This document shows, in pieces, positions 9,576-17,424 of a stretch of DNA of 64,000 nt (position 1 is the first letter of the stretch; the number at the start of each line of letters is the position of its first letter). This stretch comes from Burkholderia thailandensis E264 (lineage in GTDB: Bacteria; Pseudomonadota; Gammaproteobacteria; Burkholderiales; Burkholderiaceae). The translations under genes were made by a program, and so were the position numbers. The stretch covers positions 992,001 through 1,056,000 of the forward strand of contig NC_007650.1 of the NCBI RefSeq assembly GCF_000012365.1, written 5' to 3'. The notes under the pieces are model-generated. The model made no database searches, was not told where the DNA came from, and saw only the letters and a program-made list of their open reading frames with translations.

Positions 9576-10252
9576 TGCAGCCTCGGGAATACCGAGTCGA
9601 CCATCCGCACGATGACGGCGTGATAGATCAGATAAAGCGACAGCAGGATCGCGAGCGGCAGCCCGAAGTTCCGTCCGGCGAGCGCGATGCGGCGGCGCGC
9701 GCGCGCCTTCGCCGCGATGGCGTGCGCGCCGGGCTGGGTCTCGGCGTGCGGATACGCGGCGGGAAACGGCAGCGCGTGCGCGGCGCACGGCGGCGCGTGC
9801 GCCGACAGCGCGTCGAGCGCGCGCTGCCGGATCGCGTCGAGCGGCCCGCTGCCGCCGTCGTAGCCGTAGCGGCCGCGAAAGCCGAGCTGCAGGCACAGCA
9901 GATAGACGTCGAGCACGTCCGCGCGCGCGCCGTCGAGCGCGTCGAGGCGCTCGAAGAACACGACGCCCGCGTGCGATGTATCGAAGTAACGCTTTTGCAG
10001 CAGCCTCAGCGTCCAGCGCTCGGCGTCGTTCCAGCCGCTGTTCAGCAGCGCCTCGTCGATCCACGCGCACACCGCGAACAGCGCGTCGTCGACGTCGGCT
10101 TCGGGCGCGCCGGCGCACGCCGCCTGGTCGCGCGCGCGCTCGATCAGGATGTCGAGCCGCAGCGCGACTTCGGCGGCGTCGCCGCGCGGCGATTGCGCGA
10201 GCTGCCGCGCATAGGCGACGAGCGGCATCATCGAATCGGACAGCTTCATCAT
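9572..10252 (-). CDS. tssL: TssL (DotU-like), T6SS membrane complex
   Basis: A 226-residue IcmH/DotU-family protein with a cytoplasmic helical domain (LVAYARQLAQSP; FAVCAWIDEALLNSGW; LRLLQKRYF) and one C-terminal transmembrane segment (FGLPLAILLSLYLIYHAVIV), as expected for TssL without a peptidoglycan-binding extension. It sits between tssK and tssM with overlapping start and stop codons on both sides. Two adjacent ATGs (10252 and 10249) could serve as the start. In T6SS it connects the baseplate, through TssK, to the membrane complex. Confidence 0.92.
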   Translation of the reverse strand: MMKLSDSMMPLVAYARQLAQSPRGDAAEVALRLDILIERARDQAACAGAPEADVDDALFAVCAWIDEALLNSGWNDAERWTLRLLQKRYFDTSHAGVVFFERLDALDGARADVLDVYLLCLQLGFRGRYGYDGGSGPLDAIRQRALDALSAHAPPCAAHALPFPAAYPHAETQPGAHAIAAKARARRRIALAGRNFGLPLAILLSLYLIYHAVIVRMVDSVFPRLQ

Positions 10253-11643
10253 GCGTGCCTCACTGCGACGAGTTCCGCGTGCAGATCGTCCGGCGCGTCG
10301 GCCCAGCGCAGCGAGACGCGGCCGTCGCGCCGGATCGCGTCCCACGGGCGGCCGGTCTGCTCGATCCGGAAATACCGTGCATCGCCCCGGCGCGGCAGCC
10401 GCGGCGGCGCGCCGGGCAGGCGGGTCAGCTCGACGCCCGGCAGCGCGAGCGCGGCGAGCTGCGGCATCTCGTCGGTCGCGGCGATCCGGCCGCCGAGCAG
10501 GAAGCGTTGCGCGAGCGTGTCCGGATCGTGCGCGCTGCGGATCGCGAGATAGATCAGGTGGCGATCCGCGAACACGTCGGGCGGCAGTTGCGCGGATCGC
10601 TGCGCGGGCTGCCGCTCGCCGTCGGGCTCGAACGTCGCGACGCAGTCCGGGCCCACCGAGATTTCATCGAGCAGGTGGCCGATCAGCGCGTGCGCGCGCG
10701 AGAAGCAGCCGCCGAGATCGAGGTGGTCATACGGCGGCAGGCCGCCGCGCGCATCGGGCGTCTCGCCGAGCATGTCGAAGCGCTCGGAGAACGCGCTCAG
10801 CTCGCCGACGAGTTGCCGCAGCACGCCGTAGACCGTCCACGGATGCAGCCGGTCGCATTCGGCGAGATGGAACAGCAGCGGGCCGAAGCGGTTCAGCGAG
10901 CGCAGCGCGAGCAGGAACGCCGCGTAGCTGGCGTCGAACTCGGCGCGCTGCATCTCGCGCGGATTCTTGTACTGCTGCAGCTGCCGCGCGCGGCCCGCAA
11001 GCTCGTCGCGAATGCAGCGAACCCGGTCGAGCAACGCGCGCGAGCCCGAGACCGCGTAGCACGGCGGCGCGAAATCGTCGTCGAGCCGCAGACGTTCGCC
11101 GTCGCGCACGATCCGCGCGATCGGGATCGTCTCGTGCCCGGCGAGCGCGTCGAGCTCGTGCCCGAACACGATCTTCAGCACGTGCTTGAGCGTGCGCACA
11201 GGCGCGCCCGGATGGTCGGAGTAGAGGTCGCCGATCTCGTCGGCGCACGGCAGCGTCGCGTAGCGCGTCGGGGCGTCGGGCAGCGCGTCGGGCGAGGCCG
11301 CAACCGTCACGTTGTTCGCGCCGCGCGCGAGCCGCTTGAGCGCGACGTGCGCGACGAGCGCGCGGCCGTCGTCGAGCCACGCGGGATCGAACGCGCGCGC
11401 GGCGACGACCGCGTTGCCCGGATATTCGACGTAGCTTCGCTCGGAAAAGAGCAACTGCGCCGAGCGTATCTCGACCACGCGCCGATCGATCGCGGCCTGC
11501 GCGATCGACAGCGCGCCCACGCCCCAGAAATGCGGGGGGGCGGATGCGAGCCACGGCTCGATGCGAAACTGCTGGTGCAGTTCGGCCAACTGAAAATGTT
11601 GCGGTTGCAGCAGCATCCCCTGATGCCAATAGACGTTGTCCAT
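10249..11643 (-). CDS. tssK: TssK, T6SS baseplate-membrane connector
   Basis: A 464-residue TssK (VasE/ImpJ family). The N-terminus has the diagnostic VYWHQGMLLQPQHFQ motif, followed by the shoulder, neck and head domains along the family's usual length (about 445 residues). TssK trimers are the receptor-binding-like part of the baseplate and contact TssL and TssM. I chose the ATG before DNVYWHQG (preceded by GGAACGAACGAC). An in-frame ATG 36 bases upstream (11679) overlaps the tssJ stop and is a real alternative that would add 12 residues. Confidence 0.92.
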   Translation of the reverse strand: MDNVYWHQGMLLQPQHFQLAELHQQFRIEPWLASAPPHFWGVGALSIAQAAIDRRVVEIRSAQLLFSERSYVEYPGNAVVAARAFDPAWLDDGRALVAHVALKRLARGANNVTVAASPDALPDAPTRYATLPCADEIGDLYSDHPGAPVRTLKHVLKIVFGHELDALAGHETIPIARIVRDGERLRLDDDFAPPCYAVSGSRALLDRVRCIRDELAGRARQLQQYKNPREMQRAEFDASYAAFLLALRSLNRFGPLLFHLAECDRLHPWTVYGVLRQLVGELSAFSERFDMLGETPDARGGLPPYDHLDLGGCFSRAHALIGHLLDEISVGPDCVATFEPDGERQPAQRSAQLPPDVFADRHLIYLAIRSAHDPDTLAQRFLLGGRIAATDEMPQLAALALPGVELTRLPGAPPRLPRRGDARYFRIEQTGRPWDAIRRDGRVSLRWADAPDDLHAELVAVRHA

Positions 11644-11675
11644 GTCGTTCGTTCCGGTTCGTGATGCGTGTCGCG

Positions 11676-12482
11676 TCATCGCTTGCGCGGCGCGTGGGCG
11701 GAGGCGTCGTTTTCGTCGCCGCCGCCGCCGTTTTCGCTTCCGTTCGCGTCGCCGGCCGGCAGCGTCAGCGTTTTCGCGCCGCCGTCGAGCGTCGTCCACG
11801 CGCGCGCGCCCGGCGGCGGCAGGTTCAGCGGGGCTTCGCGCGCGTCGGTGATGCTCTGCGCGCCGAGCCGCAGCTTCAGCCCGAGCGTTCGCGGCGCGGC
11901 GCGGTAGGTGGACGAGAACCAGCCGCGCTTGTCGATTCGCAGCGGCACGTCGAAGAGGCGCGCGGCGCGCGGGCTGTCGGCGTCGTAGTAGCCGGCGACG
12001 ATGCCGACGTAGCGCGCCTGCTGCGCACGATCGATCGACAGCGCGACGCGCGCGCCCGGCTCGACCACGTAGCGCGTCGTCTGGATGAAGTCCGTCGCGG
12101 GGCCGCCCGCCGCGAGCGTCATGCGCAGCCGGTCCGGATCGTCGGCGAGCTGGCGGAACGTCCGCGCGTCCGCGCTTTGGAACACCGCGAGCAGCAACGT
12201 GTGCGGCGCGTTCAGGTATTCGTTGAGCCGTGGCGACGCGTCGATGTCGATGCGCAGCGCGTCGGGCGCGTAGTCCCATCGCACGTCGGCGCGCGCCTGC
12301 TCCTCGGTGACGCCGGCCGCGCAGCCGGCCAGCGCGGCCAGCGCGGCGAGCGTGGCCGCGCACGCGCGCGCCGCGCATGCGCGGCGTGGCCGCAACTGCC
12401 GTGATGATCGGCAAGCTTGCGCCGGTTGCGTCGGCCGGCGCGCTTGCGCTGCCGCCGGCATGAAAATCCGTCGATCGCTCAT
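11676..12482 (-). CDS. tssJ: TssJ, T6SS outer-membrane lipoprotein
   Basis: A 268-residue lipoprotein with an unusually long, Arg-rich N-terminus. The hydrophobic stretch ATLAALAALAGC ends in a lipobox, giving Cys54 as the acylation site if this start is right. The mature part has the beta-sandwich pattern of TssJ (DALRIDIDASPRLNEYLNAPHTLLLAVFQ; ARYVGIVAGYYD; WFSSTY), which anchors the TssM periplasmic domain to the outer membrane. The C-terminal 30 residues are Gly/Asn/Asp-rich low complexity. A shorter start nearer the signal peptide is possible, but I see no ATG that fits well. Confidence 0.88.
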   Translation of the reverse strand: MSDRRIFMPAAAQARRPTQPAQACRSSRQLRPRRACAARACAATLAALAALAGCAAGVTEEQARADVRWDYAPDALRIDIDASPRLNEYLNAPHTLLLAVFQSADARTFRQLADDPDRLRMTLAAGGPATDFIQTTRYVVEPGARVALSIDRAQQARYVGIVAGYYDADSPRAARLFDVPLRIDKRGWFSSTYRAAPRTLGLKLRLGAQSITDAREAPLNLPPPGARAWTTLDGGAKTLTLPAGDANGSENGGGGDENDASAHAPRKR

Positions 12483-12491
12483 GCCCGCGCC

Positions 12492-12884
12492 TTAACTCAT
12501 CACCATCACTTTCTGCTGGCTCGGCTGCAGCACGGCGCCCGTCGCGTTGCCGTCGTTGTGCTTCGTCGGCGTCGTCAGTCGCACGGCCGGGCTGCCTTCG
12601 AGCTTCACCTTCGCGCTGCCTGCCGCGAATTCGACCTTGCCCATGATCTTTCCGGACACCGCGCCGCCGGCGGTGCCCGGCTGATCGCCGTTCGTCATCG
12701 GGATCGTCGATTTCTTCGTGAGCGCGGGCATGCCGCAGACGAGCACTTTCGTCGTGATCGACGCGGCCATCATCGGCAGGCCGGTGTTCGGATACGGGAT
12801 GGGCACGGGGCCGCCCGGCGTCGGTGTCTTGCAGACGTCGGCGGGACTCATGCACAGGCCGGAGGCGGTGGTGACGACAAACAT
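12492..12884 (-). CDS. DUF4150 PAAR-like spike-tip protein
   Basis: A 130-residue DUF4150/PAAR-like protein: MSPADVCKTPTPGGPVPIPYPN near the N-terminus and regularly spaced Pro-Gly turns are typical. Such proteins form the conical tip that sharpens VgrG. GGAG six bases before the ATG supports the start. In T6SS-5 this corresponds to the accessory gene usually called tagD. It is downstream of the DUF2169, pentapeptide and DUF3540 genes, a set that travels with DUF4150 tips in many T6SS islands. No toxin domain is fused to it. Confidence 0.85.
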   Translation of the reverse strand: MFVVTTASGLCMSPADVCKTPTPGGPVPIPYPNTGLPMMAASITTKVLVCGMPALTKKSTIPMTNGDQPGTAGGAVSGKIMGKVEFAAGSAKVKLEGSPAVRLTTPTKHNDGNATGAVLQPSQQKVMVMS

Positions 12885-12912
12885 GTTGGAACTCCGAATC
12901 GAAAGAGGAAAA

Positions 12913-13689
12913 TCAGCCGAGATCGATGCGCTCGCCGTCGATGCCGACGTGGCGGTCCGCGAGCAGTGCGACGTCGCGCGCGTGAAGGTGCGCGCGCTCG
13001 TCGATCCGCCAGCGCGCGCGCGCGGCGCGCAAATCGTCGACGCCGCACACGCGGCGAAAGCAATCGCCGAGCGTGTGGAGCGCGCGGCCGATCGTCGACG
13101 TGAAGCGGCGCGCGACAAGGCGTACGTCGTGCGCGCGGCCGTCGATGGACTGCGCGCGTGCGTCGAGATGCGCGGCGTGCACGCGCGCGCGATGCGCGCT
13201 GACGTCGAAGCGCGGCGCGCACGCATCGATCCGCTCGCGCGCCGCGAGCGCGATGCGCGGCGCGTCGATGCGCAGCCCGTCGGCGCCGGCTTCGAGCGCG
13301 ACGCCGCCCGGCAGCGCGAGCGCGGCCCGTGGCGCGCCGGCGCGCGCCAGCACGGCGAGCACGTACGCGTGCGGCGCGCCGCTCGCGTCGCCGCCGGGGT
13401 GCGAGCGAGCGTGGGCCGGCGCCCAGATCAGCACGTGGTCGCCGAGGTCGGGCACGAGCAGGCAGCCGTCGGCGCGGCGCGCGCGGCCGGCCGGATCGTC
13501 GAGCGACAGCCAGTCGCCGGCGCGGCCCGTCACGCGGCACGCGCGCAGCGACGCATCGGCGTGGGGCGCGGATGGGGCGTCGGCGGGGGGCCGCGGCGCG
13601 GCCGCGCCAGCGCAAGAGGATGCGGATGCGCACGAGCAGGAGTAGAAGGAAGGCATGGTCGTCATCGAAGCGCGAGAGTCGTGAGTCAT
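12913..13689 (-). CDS. DUF3540-family T6SS accessory protein
   Basis: A 258-residue protein resembling the DUF3540 family found beside DUF2169 and PAAR-like genes. It contains an OB-like strand pattern (ACRVTGRAGDWLSLDD; DGCLLVPDLGDHVLIWAP) followed by a run of short beta repeats (ALALPGGVALEAGADGLRIDAPRIALAARERIDACAPRF) that looks like a small beta-helical spike akin to the gp5/VgrG needle. The Cys/Ser-rich N-terminus is low complexity. The start ATG overlaps the previous stop (ATGA). The role is inferred as part of a modified spike assembly; no biochemical function is established in anything I can see. Confidence 0.72.
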   Translation of the reverse strand: MTHDSRASMTTMPSFYSCSCASASSCAGAAAPRPPADAPSAPHADASLRACRVTGRAGDWLSLDDPAGRARRADGCLLVPDLGDHVLIWAPAHARSHPGGDASGAPHAYVLAVLARAGAPRAALALPGGVALEAGADGLRIDAPRIALAARERIDACAPRFDVSAHRARVHAAHLDARAQSIDGRAHDVRLVARRFTSTIGRALHTLGDCFRRVCGVDDLRAARARWRIDERAHLHARDVALLADRHVGIDGERIDLG

Positions 13690-14750
13690 CGTTCGGGCGC
13701 GGTCCATCGTTCGGCCAGCGCGAGTGTGGGATCGGTCGCGCAAGCGCCTGTCTTGCACGCGCCGTCCCAGCGGGCGGCGCGATCGTCGATGCCGTGCAGG
13801 TTCGCGTGCGAGAAATCGGCGTCGGTGCAGTCGGCGCGCGACAGCGTCGCGTGCGAGAAGTCGCAGTAGACGAAGTGGCCGCCCGCGAGCGTCGCGCCCG
13901 CGCAATCGGCGTGCGAGAACAGCGACATCCGCGCGCGCAGCCCGCGCGCGTTCGCCGACGACAATCGCGCGCGCGCGAAATCGCATTCGTCGAACACGGC
14001 CTCGGCGAGGCGCGCGCCGACAAGCGTCGCGTCCGCGAAGCGCACATGGCGACCGCGCGCGCCGGCGAGCGTCGCGCCTTCGAGATCGGCTGCGAAGAAC
14101 ATCGTCTGCACGAGCGATGTGCCGCTGAAATCGCTGCCGGCGAGCGTCGCGCCGTTCAAATGCGTCATCGTCAGATCGCAGCGCGCGAAGCGTTGGCCGC
14201 GCAGATCCGCTTCGCACAAGAGCGCATTCGTCAGGCGAGTGGCGTCGAAGCGCGCGCTCGACAGGTCGGCGCGCATTGCCGAGAAACGCTCGAGCTCCGC
14301 GCTCGAGAAATCGGTGCGCTCGAAGCGGCAATCGGCGGCCTCGCAGCGCAGCAGCTTCGCGCGCGCGCACTGCGCGGCGGAGAAATCGACGCGCTCGAAC
14401 GTCGCGCGCGCCCACAGCGCGTCGGTGAGCGTCGCGCCGCCGAGGTCGGCGTCCGTCATCGCGAACGCGTCGCCCGTCGTCGCGCGCAGGCTCGCGCCGC
14501 GCAGCGCGACCGCATGCCAGCTCGATTCGCCGAGCGTCGCGCCGTCGACGCGCGCGCCCGTCAGGTCGCAATGCAGCCAGCGCGTCGCGTCGAGCTGCGC
14601 GGCCGACAGGTTCGCGCCGCGCAGGATCACGCGGTGGAGCGTGCAGCCGGACAGGTCGAGGCCGGAAAGATCGGCATCCGAAAGATCGACGCCGGATAGC
14701 GTGCGGGTGTCGGTGAGGGCGGCGAGCGCCGCGTGAACTGTGTCGGACAT
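13686..14750 (-). CDS. Pentapeptide-repeat protein of T6SS-5
   Basis: A 354-residue protein made almost entirely of pentapeptide repeats of the A(D/N)LSx type (GVDLSDADLSGLDLSGCTLHR, ILRGANLSAAQLDATRW, MTDADLGGATLTD and so on) from about residue 18 to 340. These build a right-handed quadrilateral beta-helix. It is a half-length relative of the upstream DUF2169-pentapeptide protein, so the two may be an ancient duplication. Its place between the DUF2169 and DUF3540 genes suggests a structural or adaptor role at the VgrG/PAAR tip. In published T6SS-5 naming it is one of the tag genes; I am not sure of the letter. Confidence 0.8.
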   Translation of the reverse strand: MSDTVHAALAALTDTRTLSGVDLSDADLSGLDLSGCTLHRVILRGANLSAAQLDATRWLHCDLTGARVDGATLGESSWHAVALRGASLRATTGDAFAMTDADLGGATLTDALWARATFERVDFSAAQCARAKLLRCEAADCRFERTDFSSAELERFSAMRADLSSARFDATRLTNALLCEADLRGQRFARCDLTMTHLNGATLAGSDFSGTSLVQTMFFAADLEGATLAGARGRHVRFADATLVGARLAEAVFDECDFARARLSSANARGLRARMSLFSHADCAGATLAGGHFVYCDFSHATLSRADCTDADFSHANLHGIDDRAARWDGACKTGACATDPTLALAERWTAPER

Positions 14751-14767
14751 GGGTCGAGTCGAATGAA

Positions 14768-17386
14768 TCAGCGGGATGACGCGAGTTCGGGGCGGCCCGG
14801 CACGACGAAGAGCGTTCGCTCGACGTTCGCGCCGGCGAGCTGCGATCGGCCGAGCGCGGTGCCGTAGCAGTCGGCGCCGTACAGGTTGCTCGATTGCAGT
14901 TGCGTGCCGTCGAGCCGCGCGCGGCGCAGCGACGCGCCTTGCAGGTTCGAAAAGCGCGCGTCCGCGTGCGTGAGGTCGGCCTTCGTCAGATCCGCGCGCC
15001 GCGCGAGAGAAAGCGTCAGTTGCGCGCCGCTCGCGATCGCGCGCGCGAGGCTCGCGCGATCGAGCGTCGCCTTGTGCAGATTCGCGTAGCGCAGGTCGAC
15101 GCCGTCCCAGTTCGCGTCGTCGAGCGCCGCGCCGCTCAGGACGGCTTGCCGGAACGATGTCGACGCGTCCGCGCGCGAGCCGCGCAGCGACGCCGAGCGA
15201 AGCTGCGCGCCGGACGCTTGCGCGCCGTACCATTCGGCGCCGTCGCACTGCGCGAACGCGAACGTGGCGGCCGTGAGCGTCGCGTGCTGGAAGTTCGCGC
15301 GCGGCATGCGCGCCGACGTGAAGTCGGCGGCATCGAGCGCGCAGCCCGCGAAGCTCGCATGCGCGCCGTCGAGCCGCGCGGCGGCGAGCTGCGTCATCGC
15401 GCTCTCGTCGAATCGCGCGTGCGCGCAATGGCCGTCGGCGAGCGACGCGCGCGTGAAGTCTGCGCCGGTGAAGTCGGCGTGCGCCAGGCGCGCGCGATCG
15501 AGCGCGGCGCCGCGAAACGATGCGCCGGGCGCGGACGCGTCGACGAAGGTCGCCTCGCGCAGGTCCGCGTTCGAGAAATCGGCGCGCGACAGCAGCGCGC
15601 GCTCGAACGACGCGCCGCGGAGCCGGCATCCGGCGAAGCAGGTGCGTTCGATGCGGGCGTCGCGCAAGTCCGCGCGTTCGAGCGCGGCCGACGACAGATC
15701 GAGGCCGCTCAGGTCGAGGCCGGCGAAGCCGAGCCCGCGCGCGTGGCGCTCGATCACCTGCTCGCGCGTGAGCGGCTCCGCGGGCGGCGCGTCGCCGGCC
15801 GACGGCGCGGCGGCGTGCATCGACGCGGGCGCGCCGTCGGCGGGCCGGTCCGCGCCCGCTGGCCGGTCCGGCCCGGCCGGCGCATCCGGTTCGACGATCG
15901 CTTCGTCGCCCGCGGGCGCGGCAAGGCCCGCCGTCAGCGCATCGATGTCGAGCGGCGCATCGAGCGCATCGAGCGCGTCGGCGAGCGCGGCAAGCTCAGG
16001 CCGGTCCCGCGCGGCCGCCTCCATCTGCGCGCGCGACAAGCCGTGCTGATCGACGAGCGCGCGGATCTGCGCATCGGCTTGCCGAAGCAGGTCGGCGAGC
16101 GATGCGTCGTGCGCTGCCGCCGAATTCGGCGAAGCGGGCGATGAAGCCTCGTCTCGTTCGGCTGCGGCCGCGTCGTACTGCGCTTGCCATTGCGCGGTTC
16201 GTGCGTCGAGTTCCGCCGCGAGCGCGGTGAGTTCGTCCAGGGTCATGTCGGCGGGCGCATCGCGCGGCGGCAGCAGGCGCGCGACGTCGGCTTCGGTCAG
16301 GCCGGCCGCGGCGAGCAGCGCGTCGGTTTGCGCGGCAAGCGCGGCCGCATCCCGTTCGAGCGCGGACAGATCCGGCGCGGGCGGTTCCGCGGACGATTCC
16401 GGGGCCGCCGGCGAATGCGCGTGCGCGGCCGATGCCGGCGCGCCCGGCGCGCGGTCGGCGGCGTCGCCGGCATCGGCGCGCGCATCGTCGTCGGCAATCG
16501 CTGCGGGCGCCGCGGCGGGGGCGAGCGCTGGGCGAGATCCTTCGTCTTCGGGCGCGGGCCGGCCGATATACGCTTCGTCGGGCAATGGCGGCGCGTCGGC
16601 GTGTTCCCAGCCGGCGATCACGCGCACGACGTCGTCGCCGTCTTCATCGTCGATCGCGACGAGCGCGCGATACAGGACGATGCCGCACGCCGCGCCGGGG
16701 AACAGCCAGACGGTTTCCGCGCGCATCGGGCACGCGTCGATGCGCGCGACGCCGCCCACCCATCGCTCGACGAAGCAGCGCGCCCGCACGCGCGGCAGCG
16801 CGCCGGCGATGGCCGGCCGGTCCGCATGCAGGTTGACGAGTTCGATGTCTTCGTCGCCGCGCCAGAATCCGGCGATACGCTGGTCGCGCGGCGCGGTGTG
16901 GAAATGCTCGGCGCGCGTGCCGGCGGGCAGGTGAGGCCAGCGCGCGGCCAGCCAGCGTTCGTCGAACGGCCCGAGATCGCGCGAGCGCTCGGGATGCGAC
17001 GGCGGCAGCGCGCGAAATTCGGCGAGCGCGCGGCCGGCGGCGTCGCGCGCGTCGACGAGCCGTTCCTTGCATGCCGCGCCGATGCGCGCGCGCACCGCGA
17101 ACGGCGCGCGCGCGGCGCGGTCACGGCCCGGCGGCGCGCATGCATCGCCGTAGACGAGAAATTCGCCCGACGGCTTCGGCAAGCCGTCGTCGAGCGGCGC
17201 GTGTTCGCCGAGCCACTGCCGCGCGACCTGCCAGAGCGAGGCTTCGGGCGCGAGATCGCCGGGGCCGGCGGGCGCGTCGGCACGCAGCGCAAAGCAGGCG
17301 AGCGCGCCGATCGACAGCCGGTCGATTCCTTCGAAGCGCAGCGTCCGGCACAGCAGGGCGAGCGACTCGGGTTTGACGATTTTCAT
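14768..17386 (-). CDS. DUF2169 - pentapeptide-repeat fusion protein (TagAB-like)
   Basis: An 872-residue two-part protein. Residues 18-290 match DUF2169 (LSIGALACFALRAD; GEFLVYGDACAPPG; WVGGVARIDACPMRAETVWLFPGA), a family linked to PAAR-like loading in T6SS. Residues 290-550 are an Ala/Asp/Pro-rich acidic linker with short helices. Residues 550-872 are pentapeptide repeats (FAGLDLSGLDLSSAALERADLRDAR and onward). The fused architecture matches the TagAB-type proteins of T6SS-5. The gene follows vgrG by 38 bases. Function is inferred: an adaptor that fits the DUF4150 tip, or a cargo, onto the long VgrG. Confidence 0.83.
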   Translation of the reverse strand: MKIVKPESLALLCRTLRFEGIDRLSIGALACFALRADAPAGPGDLAPEASLWQVARQWLGEHAPLDDGLPKPSGEFLVYGDACAPPGRDRAARAPFAVRARIGAACKERLVDARDAAGRALAEFRALPPSHPERSRDLGPFDERWLAARWPHLPAGTRAEHFHTAPRDQRIAGFWRGDEDIELVNLHADRPAIAGALPRVRARCFVERWVGGVARIDACPMRAETVWLFPGAACGIVLYRALVAIDDEDGDDVVRVIAGWEHADAPPLPDEAYIGRPAPEDEGSRPALAPAAAPAAIADDDARADAGDAADRAPGAPASAAHAHSPAAPESSAEPPAPDLSALERDAAALAAQTDALLAAAGLTEADVARLLPPRDAPADMTLDELTALAAELDARTAQWQAQYDAAAAERDEASSPASPNSAAAHDASLADLLRQADAQIRALVDQHGLSRAQMEAAARDRPELAALADALDALDAPLDIDALTAGLAAPAGDEAIVEPDAPAGPDRPAGADRPADGAPASMHAAAPSAGDAPPAEPLTREQVIERHARGLGFAGLDLSGLDLSSAALERADLRDARIERTCFAGCRLRGASFERALLSRADFSNADLREATFVDASAPGASFRGAALDRARLAHADFTGADFTRASLADGHCAHARFDESAMTQLAAARLDGAHASFAGCALDAADFTSARMPRANFQHATLTAATFAFAQCDGAEWYGAQASGAQLRSASLRGSRADASTSFRQAVLSGAALDDANWDGVDLRYANLHKATLDRASLARAIASGAQLTLSLARRADLTKADLTHADARFSNLQGASLRRARLDGTQLQSSNLYGADCYGTALGRSQLAGANVERTLFVVPGRPELASSR

Positions 17387-17424
17387 GATGGAATCCGAAC
17401 GAATGAGCGGGCCGAATGAGCAGG

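Noticed and set aside
5394..9623. Very long open frames on both strands across tssM (IcmF), including a 1312-residue minus-strand frame and a 778-residue plus-strand frame
   Set aside because: Arg/Ala-rich translations without any domain, antisense or out of frame to a clear IcmF gene with Walker A and membrane segments; produced by GC-rich codon bias.
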